Below are positions 35,703-46,919 of a stretch of 57,046 nucleotides of DNA, piece after piece; position 1 is the first letter of the stretch; each line of letters opens with the position of its first letter. The stretch lies in the NCBI GenBank assembly GCA_002104905.1, contig MCFE01000569.1, positions 1 to 57,046 on the forward strand. The letters are read 5' to 3'. Origin of the DNA: Basidiobolus meristosporus CBS 931.73 (taxonomy: Eukaryota > Basidiobolomycota > Basidiobolomycetes > Basidiobolales > Basidiobolaceae). Both the position numbers and the translations under genes were made by a program. The notes under the pieces were generated by a model. That model saw only the letters and a list, made by a program, of their open reading frames with translations, was not told where the DNA came from and ran no database searches.

Positions 35703-36496
35703 TCATTCATGGTCGCGATCATCGCGACTTCTGCGTGAGCTTCGACGATCGCGATTTCTACGTTCACGAGATGGGCTACGGCTTCTACTCTGATACTTTT
35801 GGCTTTGGCCAGTCTCCTTCAGAGTGGCGCGCTGTGCGGCATAAAGCTCCTTACGTAGTTTGCGGGTTACTACTTTCAGATGCATGAAGTTACAGAAACC
35901 ACCGCGGGTACATTCAGAATTCTCATACTGACGGCAACATGCCTCTCGAAAGTCGGTCACTGGAGAGAGCTCGGCGTATAGAGGGCGACCTATAACAGAT
36001 CGGTCAATACATAAGGGGCACCACTTGCTTGTTGTGAAAGGCTGTACTTACCAGCATAGAATCTTTGGTTGAGAGACTCCACAGCTTTACCGGCATCTTC
36101 CTCATAACGGTAGCGAGCATAGACGTTGCCTACCAAGTGATCGCCCACGTTGTCACAGATGTTCATCTCCTCTATTTCGCCATACTTCGCCAATTCCATA
36201 AAGATGTCCTCGTAAAACATGTCAAAGTGCTCCTGAAGTTGCTCTGGGGTCAAGGTACACGAAGGATCGTGCGCCGGGTTCTGATAGACATTGCTAAGTA
36301 AAATCGTTTGAGAAAATGTGGGTTTAACATGCTTGCGAGAACAACGATCGCCGTGTCGGCACGCACCGATTTTGAAGTAAAAGGAGCAATTGACTCTGTA
36401 GAAAGAAGAGATTAATAACGCTGCTCGCATCCTACGTGCAGAGAGAACTTACTTGTCTTTTTCGGTACCGTAGATCGAAGCGAGATAATCAGCCAT
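35703..36496 (-). CDS. Splicing factor U2AF small subunit (U2AF35/U2AF23)
   Basis: The protein recognises the AG of 3' splice sites together with the large U2AF subunit. Three exons (36496-36453, 36395-36052, 35989-35703) give 224 aa. The start [15 protein letters not shown] is typical of the family. Zinc finger 1 is C-x8-C-x5-C-x3-H ([16 protein letters not shown]). The UHM-type RRM follows with [15 protein letters not shown]. Zinc finger 2 is C-x7-C-x5-C-x3-H ([19 protein letters not shown]), preceded by [11 protein letters not shown]. The tail is a short RS domain ([20 protein letters not shown]). At the position of the UHM tryptophan (human Trp134 in NNRWFNG) this protein has Phe (LNQRFYAG). 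Confidence 0.96.
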
Positions 36497-37353
36497 GGTG
36501 CAAACACTTTAGTACGACGATTGGTGTTGCTGGAACGGTCCAGTAGTAAGAAAAATATATGGAACGAACCATCGTACGAGAGTGGGCCCCTTTATGTATC
36601 AGACCATCGATGATGATTCTAGAAATTTTGGATTGCCGTAGAAATTTGCTCATCAACCAGAGTATAAAAAGCAATTTGACCAGCAGAGCAATCGGGCACC
36701 CATCCGGTCATTTGACCCACCACTCGAATCGAAATTCCATCCACGGCAGATGGCACAGGTAAGGCACCAAATTAAACAGACCATTCACCCCGCTGCTTAG
36801 TTGATGTCTCGAGATATGCTACAGAATGAAAAATTCCCCGAACACTCCACGATTTCCAACAGGCTAGTTAAATGCGGCAAGTCCATTTATGGAATTCATT
36901 CTGGTTTGTTCGCTATAACAAACAATCAGTTTGTATTCGATCGCTTGCAACGGCTGCCACGAAGCCCTGCTGCGTTGTGAGCCGCATGCACGGAGGGTGC
37001 CAGCATGAATATGGAAACATGCTGCGCATTGCTAGATATATTCAATGGATCATCAGACCTCGGCAGACAGGTTGATGCGCAGCATGGTCCGTGTCGCGAG
37101 CTGGCGAGCACCGTGGGGTATTCGAATCCACTTCGGTCATCATATTGCACACGCCCCAATATATACGCGAAGACGAGGCGTTTTTATGCACGCTGGGTTG
37201 AAGGTTACGACTATTTAATAGAAGAGTTAAGATTACAAGGAGTCTGGGTAGTGATGGGGCGTAAGCTACGATGCATACATCTAGAGGTAAGTACAATTCC
37301 CACTGCGGTTGAAATCAGCCTACGTTGGAAAAAGAGGTATGTGGTCGACTATA
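36497..37353. other. Interval between U2AF35 and PEX14
   Basis: Contains the U2AF35 promoter (right of 36496) and the PEX14 3' region. Open frames at 36872-37397 and their antisense partners have no recognisable domain. A T-loop-like string near 37120 is not supported by a tRNA fold. Confidence 0.35.
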
Positions 37354-38401
37354 TCAATTGCTTTTGGTTGCAAGTGGTGAGGATACAAAGGGGTTAGGCT
37401 GGGGCTGTGGTGGGGTTTGGGCTGCGTTGATTTGGGGCGAGCTGGCTGGAGTGTTGCGACGAATCAGCAGGCCCTTCAACGCCTTTAGGTCATCGTGCAA
37501 GCCGGCTACCATGGCGTATTGTGCGGATTTCTGGCTTTCCAACATCTAAGATTTCTGGGTTTAGAATCTAGCAGCAAGGCTCCTGGCAATCACCCTCGAG
37601 CTTACCTGTGGGATGGAGTGCTGAAGCTCATCAAGCTGCCTACTTAGGGATTTGAACTCTTGGTCTCGCACAGATTCTTGTAGCTGGAGTGTTTTGACTG
37701 AAGCACTAAGGGCCTCAACGTATTCTTTCAATGTGGTGGTTTGTGAGGCCACGTCCGCGAGCTGCTCAGCGGAAGTGTTTTTCGTAGCTGGGTTGAGGGG
37801 AGTTCTATTGAGTTGAAGGCCAGCAGGCTCTTTGGGGTTTAAGGCCGTCCCCTCCCCCTTGATTCCGCTAGACTTGCTATTTTCATCTGTTCTGCCACTA
37901 AAGCTCTGAGCCGAAGATTAACGCTTGAACAACATCCGTGGAGCAAATATGCTAGAAAGGGTTTACCTTGACAAGCTCGTACATACCATACACACTTCCC
38001 AAAGCACCAACCGTCATGGTCAAATAGCTCTTCCAGTGTTTCCTTTCTGGCTTGTGGAAGGGGATTACGTTTCTCCAGGCCTCAAGCCGACTTTTTTCCT
38101 TAGCCTCAACTTCTGGCTGTTGGGCTTCGTTCTCCGCGGATAGGAATTGGGCAGAATCCCAGGCCTCGCTCTCCGGAGTTTCGGTTTCGCTCGAAACGTT
38201 CGAGGCAACACTCCTGTGGTTAACAGGAGTTGCCACAGGCGGCCCTTGGATTTCGGCGTGTCTGAGAGCCTCCTCAATCTCCAGTTTAGACAGCCCCTTG
38301 CTATTTAAAAACTCCAGCTTTTGGTGCAAGCTTTTGTTTTGCACCTGGGGGAGTTGGAGAAATTTGGTGGCACTTTCCACTAGCTGTTTGCGCTCGGACA
38401 T
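37354..38401 (-). CDS. PEX14: Peroxisomal membrane protein PEX14
   Basis: This is the docking component for the PEX5-cargo complex on the peroxisome membrane. Three exons (38401-37967, 37905-37606, 37545-37354) give 308 aa. The N-terminal PEX14 domain (residues about 1-50) is plain: ERKQLVESATKFLQLPQV, then NKSLHQKLEFLNSKGLSKL and EIEEALRHAEI. A single hydrophobic stretch follows at about 125-142 (YLTMTVGALGSVYGMYEL). Downstream are coiled-coil segments (TLKEYVEALSASVKTLQLQ, LSRQLDELQ) and a Pro/Gln-rich C-terminus. It is divergent from the acyl-CoA synthetase gene, about 1 kb away. Confidence 0.93.
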
Positions 38402-39431
38402 GTTGAATAGAAAAATGCTTGAATACAGAAGTCAAAAGACCACCACCTGTAGCCAGAAGGATAAAGCAGATCGAGCTTCAGCGCGAATTTCCACAATCAG
38501 GTATTTTTGTCGGCTTCGCATGATTTTTCCAACCTCAGATCCAGTGTGAACAAGTGATGACACTAGCTCGAAATGCACCATTCGTTTGATATGTCGATTT
38601 CAGTCTTGATCATCAGCTAAGCAGCTGCAGGAGTTTAGTGGAAATTCGAAGTGGGTTACACATAATTTTACCGGATACGGATGCCGGTGTAAGATGATGA
38701 AAACCATTTGATCAGGGGAGCCGTTACTCAGCAACACCGATATTTCTGAGCAGCAATGGTTACCCTTGTGCTGCCGCCCAGGGGCGAAGACGGGTGAGAA
38801 GTTGGAGCTGAATGAGATCTCTGCAGCAATTCCCGGAGACCGAACTCTGGGCGGCATATCGCAGCTGCTCAATCAACCTGTGGTTGTGGCACACAGGCCT
38901 ATTGTTGATGCCCAAGTCGGCACACCAGAAACACCATCCATCTGGAACACAGTGTCAAAGCCGGGCTCACTCCATGAGACAGCGGATTGTGGACTAGCAA
39001 TCAAGACATTGTTCCTGCCCTCCCCTCCAGTGATGTTGGGCCATGCTCATGCGCTGGACCAATTATCCATGGGCTTCCAACTGAGCCACCCGTGGATGCA
39101 TTGAGGTCCAGATCTCCATATTAAGACAAATGGCTTGTTATGCTATACGCAATTGCGAGGGCAATGGGAGCAAATCTTGTGTGACATTCTTGACACCACA
39201 GAATAGGTTTGATTTCAGCAGATTCCTGATTTTTTCAGAGAAATGTATGGCAGCCGTCCAATGAAACGTGTCCCTCTGATCGTGAATGGCAAGCCAAGTC
39301 CCATTTTGGTCATCATGCCCAAAATGTGTTGATAGGGTCAAGAAATTCATGCGGCACATAAAGCCAGACGAGAAGCGGGAAATATCTGTTGACTTCAGCT
39401 ATTCCGCAAATTTGTTTTGAGTCATTCACTG
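38402..39431. other. Divergent interval, PEX14/acyl-CoA synthetase
   Basis: 1.03 kb between two start codons facing away from each other, presumably both promoters. Small ORFs (for example 38766-39104) have no recognisable domain. I did not find a convincing oleate-response element. Confidence 0.35.
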
Positions 39432-41660
39432 ATGGCCTCGAGTAAAGTGTACTCCCTTCCAGTTGGGGAAGAAACAGAGACGTCTGGAATCCCTCATCGT
39501 TACTACAAAACCACCGACGCGCTCTCGAACTTCCCTCTCCCGGATGTCACCACTTTGTACGATGTCTTTCAACATAGTGTTCGTACTTACCAAAACCAAG
39601 AATCTCTGGGCTACCGGAAGGTGACGAAGGTAATCTCAGAGGAAAAGCTAGTCAAGAAAAACGTAGGGGGCGAAATCCAGGAGGAGCTCAAAACCTGGAA
39701 CTATTTCCAACTAAGCCACTACAACTGGTATTCCTATAACGATGTCAATAAGATATCCACCTCCATCGCGGCTGGTCTGCTGCAAATAGGCCTTGGCCCC
39801 AAAACCAAGCTTCTTATCTTCGCAAAAACAAGGTAAAGAGCCCTGCAAAATGCGTCCTTGCTCGTGTCACTCACTCCTCTGCCATTTATTGATAGCGTTG
39901 AATGGATGCTTATGGCCCAAGGTTTTCGCCTCTCCCTTTGAATACCTATTCTGTCAGCAACCTAACCTGTTGTATACTTCTAGCTTGTTATATGCAAGGC
40001 ATCATTGTGGTTACGGCCTACGACACATTGGGTGAGGAGGGTGTATTGCACGCCGCCAATGAGGGCGAAATTCCCGTTATGTTTACAACTGCCGAGCTGT
40101 TAAAAACCGCCTCTAATGTTGCCGCCAAAGCTTCCTCCTTGAAGCACGTGATCTACATGGAGACGGCCACTGCGGAGAATATTGAGAGTTTCAAAGCCGC
40201 CAACTCTGTGGTCGAACTGCATTCTTTTGACCAAATCAAGGAACTTGGCGAGCAGTATCCAGCTGACCATCAGCCTCCGAAATCCGATGACCTAGCATGT
40301 ATCATGTATACATCAGGAACAACCGGCACTCCGAAGGGAGTCATGCTAACCCATTCCAACCTCGTTGCTGGCGGTAAGTATCGTCTCCATCGCATAGTAA
40401 GCGACATGGCGGGTTTCTAATGTCTCTTGCCACTTAGTTGCTGGAACCTCCGTGATGTTTAAGCACATTCTTGGCCCGGGCGATATCATTATCGCCTATC
40501 TTCCACTGGCCCATGTCTTGGAATTCCTGGTTGAGCACGCCATTATGTACTGGGGTGTCGCTGTGGGGTATGGATCCATTAGAACTCTCACTGACGCCTC
40601 TGTACGCAACTGCCTGGGAGATTTGCGCGAGTTGCGCCCTACGATCCTAACAGGTGTGCCTGCTGTCTGGGAGACCATCCGTAAAGGGGTTGTGAGTAAA
40701 GTTCATGAGGCGGGTGGCTTGACCACCACGATATTTGAAACTGCTCTCTCTGTCAAAAAATTCTTGACAGGCTACGGCATCCCCTGTCAATTCATTGACG
40801 ATCTCTTCTTCAAGAAAATCAGAGATCAAACTGGGGGCCGACTTCGTATTGCGCTATCTGGAGGGGCACCCATTGCTCATGAGACTCAGGAATTCCTGAC
40901 TCTGACGGTGTGTCCAATTCTTCAGGGATATGGTATGACCGAGGCAACGGCCATGTGCTGCCTCATGACTCCCGAGTCATTCTCCTACGGAGCCAGCGGG
41001 CCTCCCGTCCCATGCAGTGAGATCAAGCTTGTCGATGTGGAGGATGCTGGATACAGCCACCGTAACAACCCGCCTCAAGGCGAGGTATGGGTCCGCGGCC
41101 CCACCATCATGAAAGGCTATTTCAATAATGAAGAACTCACCAAAGAGGTATTGACTGAAGATGGCTGGCTAAAAACAGGTGATATTGGTGAGTGGAGACC
41201 TGACGGGAGCCTGGCTATTATCGATCGCCGAAAGAACTTGGTTAAGCTTTCGAATGGTGAGTATATTGCCCTTGAAAGGCTGGAGGCTCTTTATAAGACC
41301 TCTCTGTATGTTCAAAACCTGTGCGTTTACGGAGACTCGTTCCAAAGCCACCCGGTTGCACTTATTGTCCCAGTTGAGGATAGACTTCGCAAGCTGGCCC
41401 AGCAAAAAGGAGTACCTGATGTGGCAAATCTCTCCATGAGCGAGCTTTGTGCAAACAAAGAAGTAAAGAAAGGAGTCTTGGAATCATTCAAAGATATCGC
41501 AAAAAGATCTCGTCTTGTCTCAGCTGAAGTCATCCAAAACATACATCTCTGCGAGGAGGAATGGACTTCAGAGAACAACATGCTAACCGCGGCACAAAAG
41601 GTAAAAAGAAGGGATGTTATACAGAAGTATCAGGCCGAGGTGGAGGCTATGTACAAGTAA
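39432..41660 (+). CDS. Long-chain fatty acid-CoA ligase
   Basis: The enzyme activates long-chain fatty acids to acyl-CoA by way of an acyl-adenylate. Four exons (39432-39832, 39896-39921, 39984-40373, 40438-41660) give 679 aa, the normal length. Motifs: AMP-binding P-loop [19 protein letters not shown] (about 284-302), [19 protein letters not shown], and the FACS signature spread over [20 protein letters not shown] and [18 protein letters not shown]. The start is the first in-frame ATG ([12 protein letters not shown]); the frame is open a few codons further but without ATG. Exon 2 is a 26-nt microexon encoding most of VEWMLMAQ, and both neighbouring splice pairs are required to keep the conserved frame. 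No obvious transmembrane segment or peroxisomal C-terminal SKL is present. Confidence 0.96.
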
Positions 41661-42165
41661 ATCGATCTCCAGAAAATAGCAATTGCTTTATATTCGCTAG
41701 TGAAATTAATTCTTATTGAAGCTGTAAATTCAGTATTAATAAATCCACCAAGGTACTTGTTATGATAAAGAATACAAAGAAATCCCTCGCCATCCCATTC
41801 TGAACGCTGCCTCCATCCTCTGATGATTTTCTTGTTGCTATACTCACCACTGGCCATGCCTCTACACAACTAACCATATACATCGCCGCTTTGGTTAGTT
41901 CCCCATGGCTCAAGGGTGACTAATTTGATACCATTTAAGCAATCATCGGCTCCACTCGGATTTACAGGATTTTTTTCTACATTCAACAGTATTGGCACCG
42001 AGTCATACGTATCAGTTGATCACACAAAGGAAATGCCGGAAATTCGTAAATAACAATGCTACAGAGTAATCGATGTTTTAGAAAAGATTGAATTCTTTTT
42101 CAACCCAACTTACCAAGTGACCACACTGCACCCTGCTCTCGCTCGACTGCTAGTATCTTCCGAGA
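41661..42165. other. Interval between acyl-CoA synthetase and SRP19
   Basis: About 0.5 kb, A/T-rich, with no ORF of note; it contains the upstream 3' UTR and the SRP19 promoter. Confidence 0.4.
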
Positions 42166-42940
42166 ATGAGTCTCAACGAGCTGAAAAAATTGGCCAGACA
42201 GAAGCAGGACAACTTCTTCCTCGATGATGAGGATGACATTGATAACATGGACTTCCCTCTCCCTGATGTTCCTTCTGCTGGCCCTTCATCAGATACTGGG
42301 ATTCGTTATATTGACTCAGATGAAGTTTTCAAAAGGTAGCTGTTGCTCATCCTAAACGAATTTTGGCACTTTGGGTGGTAGCTTATCTAACCATGTTCGG
42401 ATCTCAGATGGATCTGTGTATACCCAGCTTACTTAGACAGCGAAAAAACGGTGGAAGAAGGTAGAAGAATCCCAAAGGACAAAGCCTGCAAAGAACCACA
42501 AGTCAGACAGATTGCCGAAGCAGCCAAGGAGCTTGGCTTTCCAGTAGCGATCGAGGTAATTTAATGGGCTCTTTAGGACAATTCCACACAGCAAATAACT
42601 CAGTGATACCAAAGCCCACAAAAAGATATCCCCGCGATGGGCTGACCTTCGGCCGTATCAAGGTTATGCTGAAGAACGAAAATGGCTTTTTCAATAGACC
42701 TGATATTGTTACTCGTAAGGACCATGATTGCTGCGCCGTGATAATACAGACGTTGACCATTTTACTCACCCATGAATCGTAGGGAAACAACTCTTTCTCA
42801 AAATCGCCTCTGTTTTACCTGCCGTGCAGGCTAGAATCCCCGCCGAGCCAAAGCCTACTTTGATGAACACTATGGCCGTTGCTGAGTCGTCTCAGTCCAC
42901 CACCAGTGCCCCCAAGAAAAAGAAGAAGGGGAGAAAATAA
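42166..42940 (+). CDS. Signal recognition particle 19-kDa protein (SRP19/Sec65)
   Basis: The protein binds SRP RNA and helps load SRP54. Four exons (42166-42335, 42408-42555, 42615-42714, 42783-42940) give 191 aa. After an acidic N-terminal extension (NFFLDDEDDIDNMDFPLPDV) comes the SRP19 core: RWICVYPAYLDSEKTVEEGR, RIPKDKACKEP, AAKELGFPVAIE, then the basic segment KRYPRDGLTFGRIKV. The C-terminus ends in a lysine-rich tail (PKKKKKGRK), as in many SRP19 proteins. The frame across all three introns is fixed by these motifs. Confidence 0.93.
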
Positions 42941-43759
42941 ACGAATCGTTGCCACTCATGGTCTACACGCTATCCATGTGTAGCCAACTCGAATATTTTT
43001 GTTTCAAACACAAAGAACCAGATAAATTAAGATGTAGATATTTCATATCTCATTGTTTATAAATCATTTGGACTCGGTTGTGAAGCATTCCCTATATTAT
43101 ATAAAGATGTGAACTTCCTGATAACACGGACTGGCAGAAACATCGATACCCTGGAGATAGAATAGAATCGGCTAGGCTAGAAAGCTGTAGAATTCACGAA
43201 TTACCGTCTTGTGAAGCTTCGGAGGGCTGCGGATTTCTTCCAATCCGTTTCTAGACCAGCCATGACCTATTGAATGTTATGAGATGACTGCCGAATGACA
43301 GTCTGATGTATCGCATCTTGTTGTAGTGCGGTACTATGTCTAGGGACTTGAAGCCACTTCTTTGTGACGTCTACACGTTATGCTGGATCATGTATACTAG
43401 ATGTTTTCCCGACATCATATGCGACCAATGGATATCTGATGGTTTGCACATCTTGCATGTTGATTTCCTGGAACTGTACTTCATTTATCCTGCAAACTCA
43501 AGTGTGCTTATGGGGCTAAATGGTGGGTATTTGTACACGAACGAGAATTCAGCTCCAGGCGCACATGTGACATTCGAGCCAATCTTTCTGGTGGCTGTTC
43601 AGGGCCAGAACAGCTGGCAATTGGGTGATCAGGATCGAACTCAATTTATTCATTGGAACTGATTTTGTAGCCCTTGGGGGCGAGCGAAGCAAAGGTTTGA
43701 TATACGCTCAGAAATTCAAGATATCCCTATGGATCCTTACGAAAGTGGATGATCCTACC
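42941..43759. other. Convergent 3' interval
   Basis: Lies between SRP19 and the oppositely oriented inhibitor gene. An ORF at 43336-43662 shows no domain and overlaps nothing conserved. Confidence 0.35.
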
Positions 43760-44134
43760 TCAAGCATAACGAATGCTGTATATTCCATCTCCAAGATAAG
43801 TGGTCTTCCTCGAAGCTTCAGCACCAGTCATGGTGTGCATACACTTGACTGGGGATATCCTGAAGATATATGGGTCACGAGAGAAACGTTCAGTAAGCGT
43901 GCGAGGTAAGAAGGCAGAGAACCCACGATAAACAGTCCCATATCTGAACTTCACGTATCCCCCATAGTCAACAATGGTGTCTTCCAAATACTGTTCATAA
44001 TCATCCGGGGCATCATCCTCGATCTCAATGATGTATTCAGAATACCTAGCATTGCGCGAGAACCTCTTTTGGTCATAGGCTCCAACGACGTGCAATATCA
44101 AGAGCAAACTCAAGAGAATCGCTAGTAGCTTCAT
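43760..44134 (-). CDS. Secreted stand-alone inhibitor I9 (protease propeptide-like) protein
   Basis: 124 aa in a single exon. The N-terminus is a clear signal peptide (MKLLAILLSLLLILHVVGA, cleavage probably after the last Ala). The body matches the I9/subtilisin-propeptide fold: YSEYIIEIEDDA at the start, a central VKFRYGTVYRGFSAFLP, then RDPYIFRISP, where 'GFSAxLP' and the terminal 'I..I.P' are typical. There is no attached peptidase domain. Stand-alone I9 proteins such as Pleurotus POIA1 and yeast Pbi2 inhibit subtilisin-type proteases, which is the likely role here. The start was chosen at the signal peptide; the open frame extends 22 codons upstream but across the promoter. Confidence 0.8.
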   Translation of the reverse strand: MKLLAILLSLLLILHVVGAYDQKRFSRNARYSEYIIEIEDDAPDDYEQYLEDTIVDYGGYVKFRYGTVYRGFSAFLPRTLTERFSRDPYIFRISPVKCMHTMTGAEASRKTTYLGDGIYSIRYA

Positions 44135-44181
44135 AGTCTTCAAGTCAACAGCGTGTAGTCTTTGTACCAAGCCAAACCATA

Positions 44182-44189
44182 CTTTATAT
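44182..44189 (-). promoter_or_regulatory. TATA box of the I9 inhibitor gene
   Basis: ATATAAAG on the minus strand, about 50 bp before the chosen ATG. The short distance supports the downstream ATG as the true start. Confidence 0.5.
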
Positions 44190-46919
44190 GCTATCCTCAT
44201 TCGGGGTCACGTGAGGGACCATCAATGATGAACAACCCAGTTGATGTTTTTGGCAACGAAAACTCGTCACCATAAAGATGATTCCGGTACTTCAAGAACA
44301 GAATAGATTCTTAAGATTCATATGAAGCTCGTCATCATCCATTGAAACCTAAAACTTATTGTCTCAAAGGCTGCCTGATTTGCTGTGGATAACCGGATAA
44401 ATCAATGAAATGATTATGCTCAACAGCAGGTCTAGCAAAGTGGTTATCATTGTAGGAAACTGTTGGTACATATTCCGCAGATGATCAATACACTCTGCTT
44501 CCAACAGAGACTGACATGATTTATTATTTCATAACCTGTGGCTGAAGACCATGTGCTATTGGCAGCACCGCCTACAGATGACTTGTACTATCCGGAAACT
44601 AGGAGATGGGAAGATGGGCAAAAGCAGAATACCCTGCAATACATACTGGATTGCCAATCATCAAGAATACGCCATGAATCGATGCCTGGGAACAAAGCAT
44701 CTGCTATAGGCCGGTGGTTGAGCAGCAATTTATCCTAGCCTGTGAGATGCACTATGCGCTAGAATTTTTCGTACCATTCCTTTGTCAAGCGTTGATGAGT
44801 CAGTGAAGCAGGGCCGTTACACTTCTGATCGATGTTCACTCCACTTCATCTCACTTCACACTACTCTGTATTTTTCTTACCATTTGTGGCAAAGGGATTG
44901 ATGGTTGATTGCGATGATGATATTTCTTGTAGCCTCGATCCATATAACGGAGTCTGGGTAGGACTGCCCATCACTGGTGTTGATAGCCTGGCTAGTAATC
45001 TAAACCTCCCCCACTACACCCAAGTAGAAGAACAAAACTTCACTCCTGATCTTTTTAACGTCCAAGCAAAGTTAGAATTCGCATTCCGATGTGCGTCAGG
45101 ACCCCGTAATTGATGACCGCCATATTCACCCACCGGCAGTTCATACAATCATGTGACAGAGCAAGAATGGCATTGACCAACTCCATATTTTCAATCAGTT
45201 GAGAAACGTGACAAAAGCAATGCCCTAGGCGCAATCAATGTATTGTATAGTTGAACAATATTTACACCTTGTTGTAATATATACAGAGATTCTACTAAGG
45301 CCATGAACATACGTTTTGGACTTGAGCTGCCAAAAATCAGCCAGGTCACATGTTGCTGTAGACTCTATGTAATTACCTGTGCCATAGGTCAAGGCTCGTG
45401 TTAATCCCTAACTATACCACTATCAAACAAACAAAACTTACCTGGGTGGAAGTCAGTACTTTCTGAAGGCGTTAGAGTTTCTGGAAAAACCAAGCATGTG
45501 CACATATATCAATGTATATACTAGTGAAAACCAATTCTCTCCGACCCGAGATTCGATTCACAGGTATCTCTTGATCCCTTGCTCTTGATCCGAATGTGAT
45601 TTCGGTTTCATAGAATAGCATGATTCGGAGATTCCATCAAATACATGAAACAGAGAGTCATAGCAGGCGCTCTGCATCTCATGAGGAAAGTTCGATTATG
45701 CCATTCGTGCTCCTGATTAGTATGCTTCATGGCATCTGCCATGTTGAACAAGTTAGCGACAAGCATTGAAGAACACAATGCCGAGAAATCTATCATCTAA
45801 CCGACACGTGATAGGGTCAACAGCCTTCCCAAGGTCTATGGGACTTGAAAGCAGAACTGGTTCTAGATGGCCAAAATACTCGAAGCCCAATCAAAGAGAA
45901 CTAAGCAGTCCTCGAAACGAACAATTAGGCAAGGTGACTTGTATACCTTCCTGCAATGGATACTTCCCTCTTTATACTGTGATCGACATGCTATATTCTA
46001 GAACAACTCAAATGAGCAGCTACAATCAGGATATCTACTACAACCGAAACTTGTTACAATGCTTGTGCCCCATAAGTTATGGGAGTTTAACGTCATGTCA
46101 TAAGATGTGGGAAAGGCCTGATTGCGCGGAGTGAAACGGCTAATTGAAATGATATGTTACTCCTTTTGTTGGAAATTCTTTCCGAGCATGCAGCAGTAAT
46201 TGTTGTTCACCGAGGAGTGCTATATGTGTATGCGTCCCAAAACAGACATCCTATTCCAGTATTGCTTCTATTTGATCATGGGATGCCTTGCTTTCCTATA
46301 TGGTAATGCCATAATCCGCCATTTGCTCATAATTAAAAATCCAACTATAGTCTAACACGCATTAAATTAGTCAATATTTCAAATGCCGAGTATGCTTCTT
46401 GATTGTTAAAGCTAAATAGCAATTAATCTCCACAAATCAGCTAGGGGCACATATTGTAATCAAAATGGTACAGCTGGTTTTTAGCATGCAAATTAGAAAT
46501 CACTCTATTGATGAGAAACGCAAAACATAGCCCCAATGATAGATGTCGGAAGTATGCTGATTGGCTTAGATTGATATAGTTTGATCAAACAACTGAACTA
46601 CCAATATTATATGTAGCTTAACAGTGACTAATCAATTCCAAATCAATACAGTTACTAATATATAATTATTAATTCTCAATTGTATCTAAGTTTGAGATTG
46701 TACTACTGCGGTACATGTTATATAATAGGGGCGATGTGACACTCTACATATAATCGACTTTTTACCTTGACTTCCTTCGTACCTGATCCGGCGTTCGTTT
46801 AAAACCTTTTCATATCCCCTTCGCACATAATTTCGCATTTGTATCAATCCCTTTTAATCATCACTAATCCTTCGTTTCTTTTATTTCCTGGAACCGTCGC
46901 TTCTTCAGTTGCCATTAGA
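44190..46919. other. 2.7-kb interval without a recognisable gene
   Basis: Only short ORFs without domains occur (for example 44538-44738, 44832-45113, 45766-46134). The right part (about 46150-46750) is strongly A/T-rich, followed by a pyrimidine-rich leader before the MUB1 start. Confidence 0.35.

Noticed and set aside
37100-37150. T-loop-like TATTCGAATCC
   Set aside because: The flanking bases do not form a T stem and no cloverleaf is apparent.
37005-37397. 130-codon ORF between U2AF35 and PEX14
   Set aside because: It has no domain, overlaps the last PEX14 exon on the opposite strand, and has no splice-supported continuation.
43336-43909. Two plus-strand ORFs beside and across the I9 inhibitor
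   Set aside because: The second is antisense to the conserved inhibitor and the first lacks any recognisable domain.
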